Below the pieces are notes generated by a model. It had not been told where the DNA came from and searched no databases. It saw nothing but the letters and a program-made list of their open reading frames with translations. DNA of 20,456 bases, from the NCBI GenBank assembly GCA_030830285.1, contig JAURNF010000022.1, positions 1 through 20,456 on the forward strand, read 5' to 3'. This DNA is from Candidatus Kapaibacterium sp. (GTDB lineage: Bacteria; Bacteroidota; Ignavibacteria; Kapaibacteriales; Kapaibacteriaceae). Positions 13,951 to 20,456 of this stretch are shown piece after piece. Each line of letters opens with the position of its first letter. Position 1 is the stretch's first letter. The position numbers and the translations under genes were made by a program.

Positions 13951-15262
13951 TCGTTATAGCACGGAAGCGCCAGAGATATCCGATGCTCGCAATCGTGAGT
14001 CCGATCACGTAACCAATCCAAATACCATGTGCGCCAAAGCCGAGTGGAAATGCAATGACATATCCGAGCGGTATGCACAACATGATGTAGGCGACGAACG
14101 CCATGATAGCCGGCACGCGCGTGTCATTAAGTCCGCGAAGAATGCCCATACCCACCACCTGCAGTCCATCAAAGAGCTGGAATGCGGCAGCATAGACCAG
14201 CAGTTGCGAGGCGAGTACCAGCACAAGGGGATCGTCGCTGTATAGCAGCGGAAGCTCATGTCGTAGCAGGATGAAGCCGACGGCAGTGATGAGCTCGAAT
14301 GCTACAACAATGCCAATTGCGACGTGCGCCGCACGACGAACAGCACCCGCAACGCCTGAGCCAAGAGCGGACGCTACCCGGACGGTTCCCGCAGAGCTCA
14401 AGCCTAAGGCCCCCATGAAGGTGATCGACGCGAGGTTGAGAGCAACCTGGTGTGCAGCCAGCGGTACCGCCCCGAGCCAGCCAACCATGAGTCCGCCAAA
14501 CGCAAATGCAGCTACCTCCAGCGTGATCTGAAGTCCGATACTTGCACCAGCCAGCGCCAAGGACATCCGTTCCTTGCCTGAAAGCGTCTGCTTCGCATGC
14601 CCACGCAATGGTGCAAACAGCGCACTCCTACGCAGAACCCACACGCCGATACCCACGGCACATGCGCGCGAAAGGAATGTTGCAAAGCCAGCACCCTCTG
14701 CGCCCATCTCGGGCATCCCAAGTTCGCCGTAGATGAAGATCCAATTGAACACAACGTTCAAGAGATTGGCCGCAATGGCAATCATCATCGGCATCCGGCT
14801 GTTGCCGAGCGCTTCAGATGTCTGCTTGATTGCCCCAAAGCCAAGTCGAAACAGAAATGACAGCACATACCAGCGGAAATAGGGGATGGCCATTTCCGTG
14901 ACATCGGCCGGTGCACCCAAAATGCCCAACCAAGGGCTTGCGAGCAGCAGGAGGCCCACCAAGACGGCGGCAACCAGCACTGACATGATAGCGCCCGTTC
15001 GGGCCGCTGCTGAGGCTCCTGAGGCATCGCCACGGGCCATGCGAGTGGCGATCTCTGGCGTCATGGCAATGGTAAATCCCACGCCGAAGAGAAGCACCAT
15101 CGTGGATGATGTACCGGCTAAGGTGACAGCTGCCAGGGGAATCGTCCCCAAATCTCCCACCATGATCAGGTCGACGGCCAGTGTTACCATGTCAGACACC
15201 TGGGATGCAGCTATCGGGGCTGCCAACGCCAGAGTGTCCCGAATGTCCTTTGGTATACGCAT
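13934..15262 (-). CDS. MATE family multidrug/metabolite exporter
   Basis: The 442-residue polytopic membrane protein has about 12 hydrophobic segments in two similar halves, as in MATE/NorM/DinF antiporters that exchange organic cations or other drugs for Na+ or H+. The opening LALAAPIAASQVSDMVTLAVDLIMVGDLG and the later APADVTEMAIPYFRWYVLSFLFRLGFGAIKQTSEALGNSRMPMMI are characteristic. So are the second-half counterparts VPLAAHQVALNLASITFMGALGLSSAGTVRVASALGSG and GLQVVGMGILRGLNDTRVPAI. The substrate cannot be inferred. It is transcribed away from mreB, with 78 nt between the two starts and no clear promoter seen in that gap. Its 3' end forms one arm and the loop of the shared terminator. Start ATG at 15262 directly precedes MRIPKDIRDTLALAAP, a normal MATE N-terminus. 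Confidence 0.94.
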   Translation of the reverse strand: MRIPKDIRDTLALAAPIAASQVSDMVTLAVDLIMVGDLGTIPLAAVTLAGTSSTMVLLFGVGFTIAMTPEIATRMARGDASGASAAARTGAIMSVLVAAVLVGLLLLASPWLGILGAPADVTEMAIPYFRWYVLSFLFRLGFGAIKQTSEALGNSRMPMMIAIAANLLNVVFNWIFIYGELGMPEMGAEGAGFATFLSRACAVGIGVWVLRRSALFAPLRGHAKQTLSGKERMSLALAGASIGLQITLEVAAFAFGGLMVGWLGAVPLAAHQVALNLASITFMGALGLSSAGTVRVASALGSGVAGAVRRAAHVAIGIVVAFELITAVGFILLRHELPLLYSDDPLVLVLASQLLVYAAAFQLFDGLQVVGMGILRGLNDTRVPAIMAFVAYIMLCIPLGYVIAFPLGFGAHGIWIGYVIGLTIASIGYLWRFRAITNKGSA

Positions 15263-15340
15263 CTACGAAACTTGGCAAAAAAAGCACACCGTCCCTTCGT
15301 AACTTCGCCGTGTTTCGCTCTCCCTACCCCTAATGTGATT

Positions 15341-16369
15341 ATGACTCCTCGTTTCCGACTGTTTTCGAATGATGTTGGTATTGATCTTGGTACCGCAAAC
15401 ACCCTGATTTGGCAAAAGGGCAAAGGCATCGTGCTCAACGAGCCGTCCATTGTTGCGTTTGACCGCACAACCAAGAACATCATTGCCATTGGCCATGAAG
15501 CCGAAAAGATGGTTGGCAAGACGCACCGCGACATCAAAACGATCCGTCCGTTGAAGGATGGTGTGATTGCTGACTTCGAGATTGCCGAAGGCATGTTGCG
15601 CGCGTTCATCCAGAAGGCATCAACATCCATCGCGCAAGCACGCCGCATGGTGATCTGCGTTCCATCGGGAATCACCGAAGTAGAGAAGCGTGCAGTGCGT
15701 GACTCGGCAGAACACGCTGGAGCGAAGCAAGTGCACTTGATCGCAGAGCCAATGGCTGCAGCGATTGGTGTCGGACTCGATGTGCACGAGCCGATGGGCA
15801 ACATGGTTGTCGACATCGGTGGTGGTACAACAGAAATCGCTGTCATCGCTCTCTCTGGAATCGTCGTCGATGAATCGATTCGTATTGCCGGTGATGAACT
15901 CACAAACGCGATCGTAAGCTGGTTCAAGCGTCAACACAACATCTTGATTGGTGATCGCACTGCGGAGATCATCAAGGTGAATGTTGGCTCTGCATGGCCC
16001 CTTGCCGAAGAACTCGAAATCGAGGTAAAGGGACGTGACATGGTCACGGGCACACCGAAAAGTATCATCGTATCAAGCGAAGAGATTCGCGAAGCACTCA
16101 ACGAGAATATCTCAACGATCATCGAAGCGGTACTTACGCTGCTCGAAAAGACGCCACCTGAACTGTCGGCAGATATTTTCGATCGAGGTATCATCCTCAC
16201 TGGTGGTGGTGCACTACTCAAGGGGCTCGACGAGCGACTCCGTCGTGAGACTTCCTTGCCTGTGCATGTTGCTGATGATCCGCTGACGGCTGTGGCACGT
16301 GGTACGGGACGCGTACTTGAAGATCTTGACGCATTCTCATCAGTCCTCATCAAGTCTAAGCGCTACTAA
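15341..16369 (+). CDS. mreB: Rod shape-determining actin homologue MreB
   Basis: MreB polymerises under the inner membrane and positions the elongation machinery for peptidoglycan synthesis. The 342 residues carry the actin-fold motifs GIDLGTANT (13-21, phosphate 1), IAEPMAAAIG (134-143), DIGGGTTEI (158-166, phosphate 2) and LTGGGALLKG (296-305, adenosine). Length is normal for the family. The ATG at 15341 was chosen. An in-frame ATG at 15272 would add 23 residues unlike MreB and sits only 9 nt from the divergent MATE start. The stop overlaps the mreC start as TAATG. No convincing promoter is visible in the 78-nt gap to MATE; TTGGCA at 15272 lacks a good -10 partner. The organism is therefore probably rod-shaped. 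Confidence 0.98.
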   Translation: MTPRFRLFSNDVGIDLGTANTLIWQKGKGIVLNEPSIVAFDRTTKNIIAIGHEAEKMVGKTHRDIKTIRPLKDGVIADFEIAEGMLRAFIQKASTSIAQARRMVICVPSGITEVEKRAVRDSAEHAGAKQVHLIAEPMAAAIGVGLDVHEPMGNMVVDIGGGTTEIAVIALSGIVVDESIRIAGDELTNAIVSWFKRQHNILIGDRTAEIIKVNVGSAWPLAEELEIEVKGRDMVTGTPKSIIVSSEEIREALNENISTIIEAVLTLLEKTPPELSADIFDRGIILTGGGALLKGLDERLRRETSLPVHVADDPLTAVARGTGRVLEDLDAFSSVLIKSKRY

Positions 16370-17220
16370 TGCGTCGACTCATTGACTTTGTCGTCCGATT
16401 CAAAAACTACATCACGCTCAGTACACTTGTCGTGATGTCGTTTGCGTTGATGAGCGTCGGCAATCTCTCTCAACTTGGTGGTTTCCGTGCAGTGATCGTT
16501 GGATCCATTGGATGGATGCAATCCCTGTTTGCTTGGATTCCAAATCCTGTTGCTCTCAAGAGTGAGAACGTTGCTCTTCGTGAGCTCAATCTTCAGCTTG
16601 CCGTTGAGTCTGCACGATCACGTCAGTCGATGGTCGAAAACGCATCGCTTCGGAAGATGCTCGAGCTGCCTCAGTACACTGACTACACGTTGATCGCTGC
16701 GGATGTGGTGGGGAAGACAACAACGCAGTTGCGGAATTATGCAACCATCAACAAGGGCACTGAAGACGGTGTGCGCGAGGGTATGTCGTGTATCACTGAC
16801 GCGGGCCTGGTTGGTATTGTGATTGGCGCATCGCAGCACTACGCAGTATTGCAGCTGTTGATCAATCGCGACACACGAGTAAGTGCCAAGGATCAGCGAA
16901 CGCGAGTTGACGGAATCATCCAGTGGGAAGGCGAGAACTTCTTGGTGATGAAGGACGTGCCGCGCGCATATGATGTCCAGGCGGGGGATCTGATCCTCAC
17001 GTCTGCCTACAGTGCTCGATACCCAGCAAACATTGTGATCGGACGTGTGCTTGAGGTTGGCGAGGAGTCCAACTCGCTGTTCCGTCGCATCGTCGTTGAA
17101 TCAGCAGTAAACTTTGCAACACTTGAACAACTCTTTGTTGTAGACACACGGTCGTCAGCCGAGCGCTCGGAGCTCGAGCGGCGCACCGAAGAACGTCAGC
17201 GACAACGATCAACCCCGTAG
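16369..17220 (+). CDS. mreC: Rod shape-determining protein MreC
   Basis: MreC is a periplasmic scaffold of the elongasome, anchored in the inner membrane, that activates PBP2/RodA. The 283 residues have one N-terminal membrane segment (about 15-31) and an amphipathic coiled coil (about 63-98, KSENVALRELNLQLAVESAR). A beta-rich core follows, including AADVVGKTTTQLRNYATINKGTEDGVREGM (109-138) and LVGIVIGASQHYAVLQLLINRDTRVSAK, both standard MreC features. The C-terminal tail is rich in Arg, Glu and Gln (from about 262). The ATG overlaps the mreB stop by one base, so translation is probably coupled. mreD follows after 15 nt. Confidence 0.96.
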   Translation: MRRLIDFVVRFKNYITLSTLVVMSFALMSVGNLSQLGGFRAVIVGSIGWMQSLFAWIPNPVALKSENVALRELNLQLAVESARSRQSMVENASLRKMLELPQYTDYTLIAADVVGKTTTQLRNYATINKGTEDGVREGMSCITDAGLVGIVIGASQHYAVLQLLINRDTRVSAKDQRTRVDGIIQWEGENFLVMKDVPRAYDVQAGDLILTSAYSARYPANIVIGRVLEVGEESNSLFRRIVVESAVNFATLEQLFVVDTRSSAERSELERRTEERQRQRSTP

Positions 17221-17235
17221 AATACCAGCAACCTC

Positions 17236-17769
17236 ATGGCCCTCAATTTCGACGCGCAACGTAGCCAGCTCATGGCAACACCATCGCTCAGGTTCATCCT
17301 GTATGCGGTTGTTGCACTCATGTTGGCTGTGATTCACGTTGTATTCCTTGGATACATCTCGGTGAGCTCTGTTACGCCCGACCTCCTGTTGTTGTTTACC
17401 GTATGGGTGGCACTTGTCGAGGGACAGTTCACGGGCATGATCGCAGGATTCTTGTGCGGCTTGCTGTTTGATGTTGTATCAGCCGACGTCTTGGGCGCGA
17501 ATGCACTCGCCAAAACACTTGCGGGATTTGTCGCGGGCTATTTCTGGCGTGAAGGCTTTGCGATGATCACCATTGGTCATTACCGATACCTGCTCATCGT
17601 TGCCATCGCTGGCGTTATCCACAACCTGGTGTACTACCTTTTGTACGTTCAGCCGATGCAGATCGACTTCGTTATGTTCTTCCTGAAGTACGGCATAGCA
17701 ACGACCCTCTATTCTACGGTTGCCGCCGTCTTCCCGATGCTCTACGTCAATCGACGAAGGGATCAATAG
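17236..17769 (+). CDS. mreD: Rod shape-determining membrane protein MreD
   Basis: The small polytopic inner-membrane partner of MreC is 177 residues with about five to six hydrophobic segments. Pro-Asp in VTPDLLLLFTVWVALVEGQFTGMIAGFLCGLLFDV (46-80) matches the conserved MreD core. DVLGANALAKTLAGFVAGY is also typical. Sequence conservation in this family is low, so the assignment rests on these motifs plus position directly after mreC. A second in-frame ATG (17272, residue 13) is possible as the start. The usual next genes, pbp2 and rodA, are absent; after a 123-nt gap smc follows instead. One DnaA-box sequence lies inside the gene. Confidence 0.92.
   Translation: MALNFDAQRSQLMATPSLRFILYAVVALMLAVIHVVFLGYISVSSVTPDLLLLFTVWVALVEGQFTGMIAGFLCGLLFDVVSADVLGANALAKTLAGFVAGYFWREGFAMITIGHYRYLLIVAIAGVIHNLVYYLLYVQPMQIDFVMFFLKYGIATTLYSTVAAVFPMLYVNRRRDQ
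17615..17623 (+). promoter_or_regulatory. DnaA-box match inside mreD
   Basis: TTATCCACA, a perfect DnaA box, occurs within the mreD codons for VIHN. It is 182 nt from an inverted copy in the mreD-smc gap. Within coding DNA it may be chance. Confidence 0.25.
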
Positions 17770-17797
17770 CACTGCTGTCCATCGCTGACCGGTCGTT

Positions 17798-17835
17798 GTG
17801 AACAATGTGGATAACTCCACGTTCCCGGAGTTCAC
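17798..17835. promoter_or_regulatory. Nested inverted repeats with a DnaA box between mreD and smc
   Basis: Outer arms GTGAAC (17798-17803) and GTTCAC (17830-17835) enclose an inner hairpin GTGGA/TCCAC (17807-17811 and 17816-17820) with loop TAAC. The inner stem includes TGTGGATAA (17806-17814), the reverse complement of a perfect DnaA box. It may be a transcript-end structure for mreBCD, a control site upstream of smc, or both. Downstream, TTGGAC at 17849-17854 is a weak -35 candidate for smc without a good -10. Confidence 0.4.
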
Positions 17836-17892
17836 GGCCTGTCGCAATTTGGACGGTTCCACGACACACGATTAACACGGAATACCCACGAG

Positions 17893-20456
17893 ATGTATCT
17901 CTCGAAACTTGAGATGGTTGGATTCAAGAGCTTCGGTCTGAAGACCGACCTTGAATTCACAGACGGAGTAACGGCCATTGTTGGTCCGAACGGTTGCGGC
18001 AAGACCAACGTGGTCGACGCTATTCGTTGGGTACTTGGCGAGCAGAAGACCTCCATGTTGCGCGCCGATTCGATGGATCAGGTGATCTTTAACGGATCTC
18101 GTACGCGCAAGCCCCTTGGCATGGCTGAGGTGTCGCTTACAATCGAAAACAACAAGCAGATCCTGCCAACAGAGTATTCGCAAGTCGTCATCACACGACG
18201 CTTGTTCCGGAATGGTGAAAGCCAGTATCTGTTGAACAAGACGCAATGCAGGTTGCGTGACATTATCGATCTCTTCATGGATACCGGTATGGGCTCTGAT
18301 GCCTATTCCGTGATCGAGTTGAAGATGATCGAGACGATCCTCAGCGACAAGGCTGATGAGCGCCGTCACTTGTTTGAAGAAGCAGCCGGCGTAACGAAGT
18401 ACAAGGTCCGTCGGAAGGAAGCACAACGTAAGCTTGATGCTGCACAGCGTGATATCGCCCGTGTGCAGGACATTGTGCGCGAAGTGCAGAAGACGGTGAA
18501 CTCACTTGCACGTCAGGCAGAGAAGGCACGTCAGCATCAAGAACTCTCGACGCGTCTGCGTGAACTTGACCGTTTGTTGTTTGCATTCGAGTACGCTGAA
18601 GAATTCCTTGCGCTCACGCAGTTGCAAGAAGTGATGCGCGTCATTCGCGAACGACGTGAAGCAGCAGAAACAGCGCTTGGAGCATCCGAGCGCGAGGCTG
18701 TCTCGATTGAGCAACAGCAACAAGCTGATGAGCAACGCCTTCGCGATGCGTATGCGAGCGAGAACGACGTACGTTCAGCGCTGAGTGAGGCACAACAACA
18801 ACTCTCGGTCCTTGCCGAGCGCCTTCTGTCGAACGAACGTGCCGTAGAGCGACTCGATCGCGAGCAGGTAGAATCACAATCGCAGCAATCAACCACAGCG
18901 GAAGAGCTCGACCTTGTACGTGAACGGATTCGCGTAGGAACCAAGGAGCACGAAGAAGCATCTGCTGCACTCACTGCATTTCGTGAGGCAGTGCAGGTTG
19001 CGCAGACGCAAGTGCAAGAGCATCGTGATGCTGTTGCACAGCAGCGCGAAGCACTCACGGCGGCGCGCCAAGTGCCGAATGAGCGTCGCAATCAACTCGA
19101 CCGATATCGCATTCAAGCCGACGGACAGCAACGTCGGTTGACAGAGAATGCATCGCAGCAGTCGCAACTTGCTGATCGCCTTCGCCAAGTGGAAGAGCAG
19201 ATCGAGCGCGAGCGTGCAGACTTGCCACAGATGGACGAACAACTCGCGCGTGCCGAACAAACGCTGCACGCTGCTGAGGAACGTCAACGTGCCCTCACGA
19301 CGGAACAAGAGGGACTCCAACGAGAAGCAGAAGAACTCCGATCACAGCTCGGTCACAGCACGGCATCACTTGAATTCCTACAGGGATTGGTCGATACAGC
19401 CGAGAGCAGCAAGTTCTTGCTCACCACTCCTGAGTGGACGCCAAAGGGTGAGAAGCTGACGCTTGCGGAAGTGATCAACACCGATGAGCGCTTGCGTATT
19501 GCGATCGAAGCAGCACTCGGTGATGCGGCACGCTACTTTGTTGTGGCGGATCGTTCGGAGGCACAACAGGCTATCAGCGCATTGTCGAAGAATGCTGTCG
19601 GCAAGGCAACATTCCTTTGTCGCGATGCAATCCCAGCGCTTTATGCACCGCCATCACTGAATACCAGCTCAGGCATCATTGGCTGGGCATCGGAGCTTGT
19701 TCAGTCTGACGAACAACTGCGTGGTGCTGTTCGTGGTATTCTCGGACACACGGTTGTTGTAGAGACGATTGACGATGCGTGGAGTGCGGTTTCGTCGACA
19801 AATGCGACATCTGCCGTTACACTCTCTGGTGAGATTGTTCATCGCGCAGGTGCCGTTCGAGGTGGATCCACATCGCGCACTGAAGGTGTGCGTGTTGGTC
19901 GACGCGAGCGCATTGATCAACTCCGCACCGAAATAGCTGAACTCGAACAACGTCGCGCCGATCTCGATGCGCGCCTCCGCACGGTCCGTGCAGAGCTGTC
20001 GACGATTGATCTTCGCCGACTCGGCGATGATGTGCGCAAGGTTGCACTCATTCGTAACGAACGTGTGCAGCGCATCGATGCGCTTCGCACCCGACTCGAC
20101 GATGTGCAAACACAACAGTCCTCAAAGACTGACGAAGCAGCTGCGATATCGAGTGAGCTCGAAGGATTGCAAGCAGAGGCATCCACTGCAGAGACTGCGG
20201 TGAACGAAGCTGCTGAGGCACTTACAGCTAAGGAATCGGAGCTTGCAACAGCATCGCAGTCCTTGCATGATGCTGAAGCCATGCTTCAAGAGCGCACCAG
20301 CGAAATGCGTGCAGCCGAACTCCGCGTTGTGCAGCTTGCCGGTGAAGTTCAGACCCTCACCAGCGACGAAGGTCGACTCACCAACCAGCGACTGACGATT
20401 GATCAACGCAAGGCGCAGCGCGAAACAGAGCGTGCCGATCTTCAGGCACAGCAGAC
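17893..20456 (+). CDS. smc: Chromosome segregation ATPase SMC, N-terminal 854 residues (gene runs off window)
   Basis: SMC forms the ring-shaped condensin that compacts and segregates the chromosome with ScpA and ScpB. The frame is open from the ATG at 17893 to the window end. The N-terminal ATPase half has KSF (12-14), Walker A GPNGCGKT (31-38), AIRWVLGEQK (43-52) and LRADSMDQVIFNGSRTRKP. The Q-loop region is followed by MDTGMGSDAYSVIELKMIETIL and FEEAAGVTKYKVRRKEA, typical of SMC. A long Gln/Glu/Arg-rich coiled coil runs from about 170 to 490. The hinge lies at about 495-660, including IAIEAALGDAARYFVV and SGEIVHRAGAVRGGS, and the returning coiled coil begins after it. The signature motif and Walker B lie beyond the window. 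Walker A has Cys-Gly-Lys-Thr where many SMCs have Ser-Gly-Lys-Ser, a conservative variant. Confidence 0.96.
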   Translation, partial: MYLSKLEMVGFKSFGLKTDLEFTDGVTAIVGPNGCGKTNVVDAIRWVLGEQKTSMLRADSMDQVIFNGSRTRKPLGMAEVSLTIENNKQILPTEYSQVVITRRLFRNGESQYLLNKTQCRLRDIIDLFMDTGMGSDAYSVIELKMIETILSDKADERRHLFEEAAGVTKYKVRRKEAQRKLDAAQRDIARVQDIVREVQKTVNSLARQAEKARQHQELSTRLRELDRLLFAFEYAEEFLALTQLQEVMRVIRERREAAETALGASEREAVSIEQQQQADEQRLRDAYASENDVRSALSEAQQQLSVLAERLLSNERAVERLDREQVESQSQQSTTAEELDLVRERIRVGTKEHEEASAALTAFREAVQVAQTQVQEHRDAVAQQREALTAARQVPNERRNQLDRYRIQADGQQRRLTENASQQSQLADRLRQVEEQIERERADLPQMDEQLARAEQTLHAAEERQRALTTEQEGLQREAEELRSQLGHSTASLEFLQGLVDTAESSKFLLTTPEWTPKGEKLTLAEVINTDERLRIAIEAALGDAARYFVVADRSEAQQAISALSKNAVGKATFLCRDAIPALYAPPSLNTSSGIIGWASELVQSDEQLRGAVRGILGHTVVVETIDDAWSAVSSTNATSAVTLSGEIVHRAGAVRGGSTSRTEGVRVGRRERIDQLRTEIAELEQRRADLDARLRTVRAELSTIDLRRLGDDVRKVALIRNERVQRIDALRTRLDDVQTQQSSKTDEAAAISSELEGLQAEASTAETAVNEAAEALTAKESELATASQSLHDAEAMLQERTSEMRAAELRVVQLAGEVQTLTSDEGRLTNQRLTIDQRKAQRETERADLQAQQ

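Noticed and set aside
15272..15340. Upstream in-frame ATG for mreB
   Set aside because: The added 23 residues do not resemble MreB, and the site crowds the divergent MATE start.
15211..15927. 238-codon minus-strand frame opposite mreB
   Set aside because: It overlaps essential mreB and the MATE start, and its product shows no recognisable motifs.

Overview
The window is about 20 kb of ordinary, densely coding bacterial chromosome of moderately high GC. It has no transposase, phage gene, CRISPR array or rRNA. One secreted protein carries a C-terminal domain of the type IX secretion (T9SS) kind, Rho has a long disordered N-terminal insert, and DusB has the APMEDVTD form of its first motif. Together these point to the Bacteroidota/Chlorobi (FCB) group, possibly a Kapabacteria-like lineage. 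The lineage is inferred from protein character only.

Layout. (1) Positions 1-3248, minus strand: rho, a cation diffusion facilitator, and the start of an exported beta-helix protein, closely packed and probably one operon. (2) 3249-3627: divergent control region, tRNA-His(GTG) and a strong hairpin. (3) 3628-6610, plus strand: three abutting genes whose products match decaprenyl-phosphate phosphoribosyltransferase (UbiA family, Rv3806c-like), DprE1 and DprE2. These enzymes build most of the route to polyprenyl-phosphoryl-D-arabinose, the lipid arabinose donor best known from mycobacteria. (4) 6613-12258, minus strand: dusB, tilS, hpt, ftsH and an unknown lipoprotein, read in that order. The first three overlap at stop/start codons, and tilS-hpt-ftsH is a widely conserved order. 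(5) 12259-12549: divergent control region with a perfect DnaA box, a good sigma70-type promoter and a palindrome at the expected transcription start. (6) 12550-13893: T9SS-exported protein with two Ig-like choice-of-anchor D domains. It ends at a 14-bp terminator stem shared with the convergent MATE exporter gene (13934-15262). (7) 15341-20456, plus strand: mreB, mreC, mreD (cell shape), then smc (chromosome condensation), which runs off the window.

The most notable content is the ubiA-dprE1-dprE2 cassette, a compact arabinose-donor pathway in an apparently Gram-negative, T9SS-bearing bacterium. It directly follows a tRNA gene, and no arabinosyltransferase is visible nearby. DprE1 keeps the FAD-site and active-site motifs but has Thr where the mycobacterial enzyme has the benzothiazinone-reactive Cys387. 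Secondary points are the modular in-frame repeat in rho, a possible ribosome-site-sequestering hairpin upstream of the lipoprotein gene, three perfect DnaA boxes, and a terminator whose loop holds the stop codon of the opposing gene.
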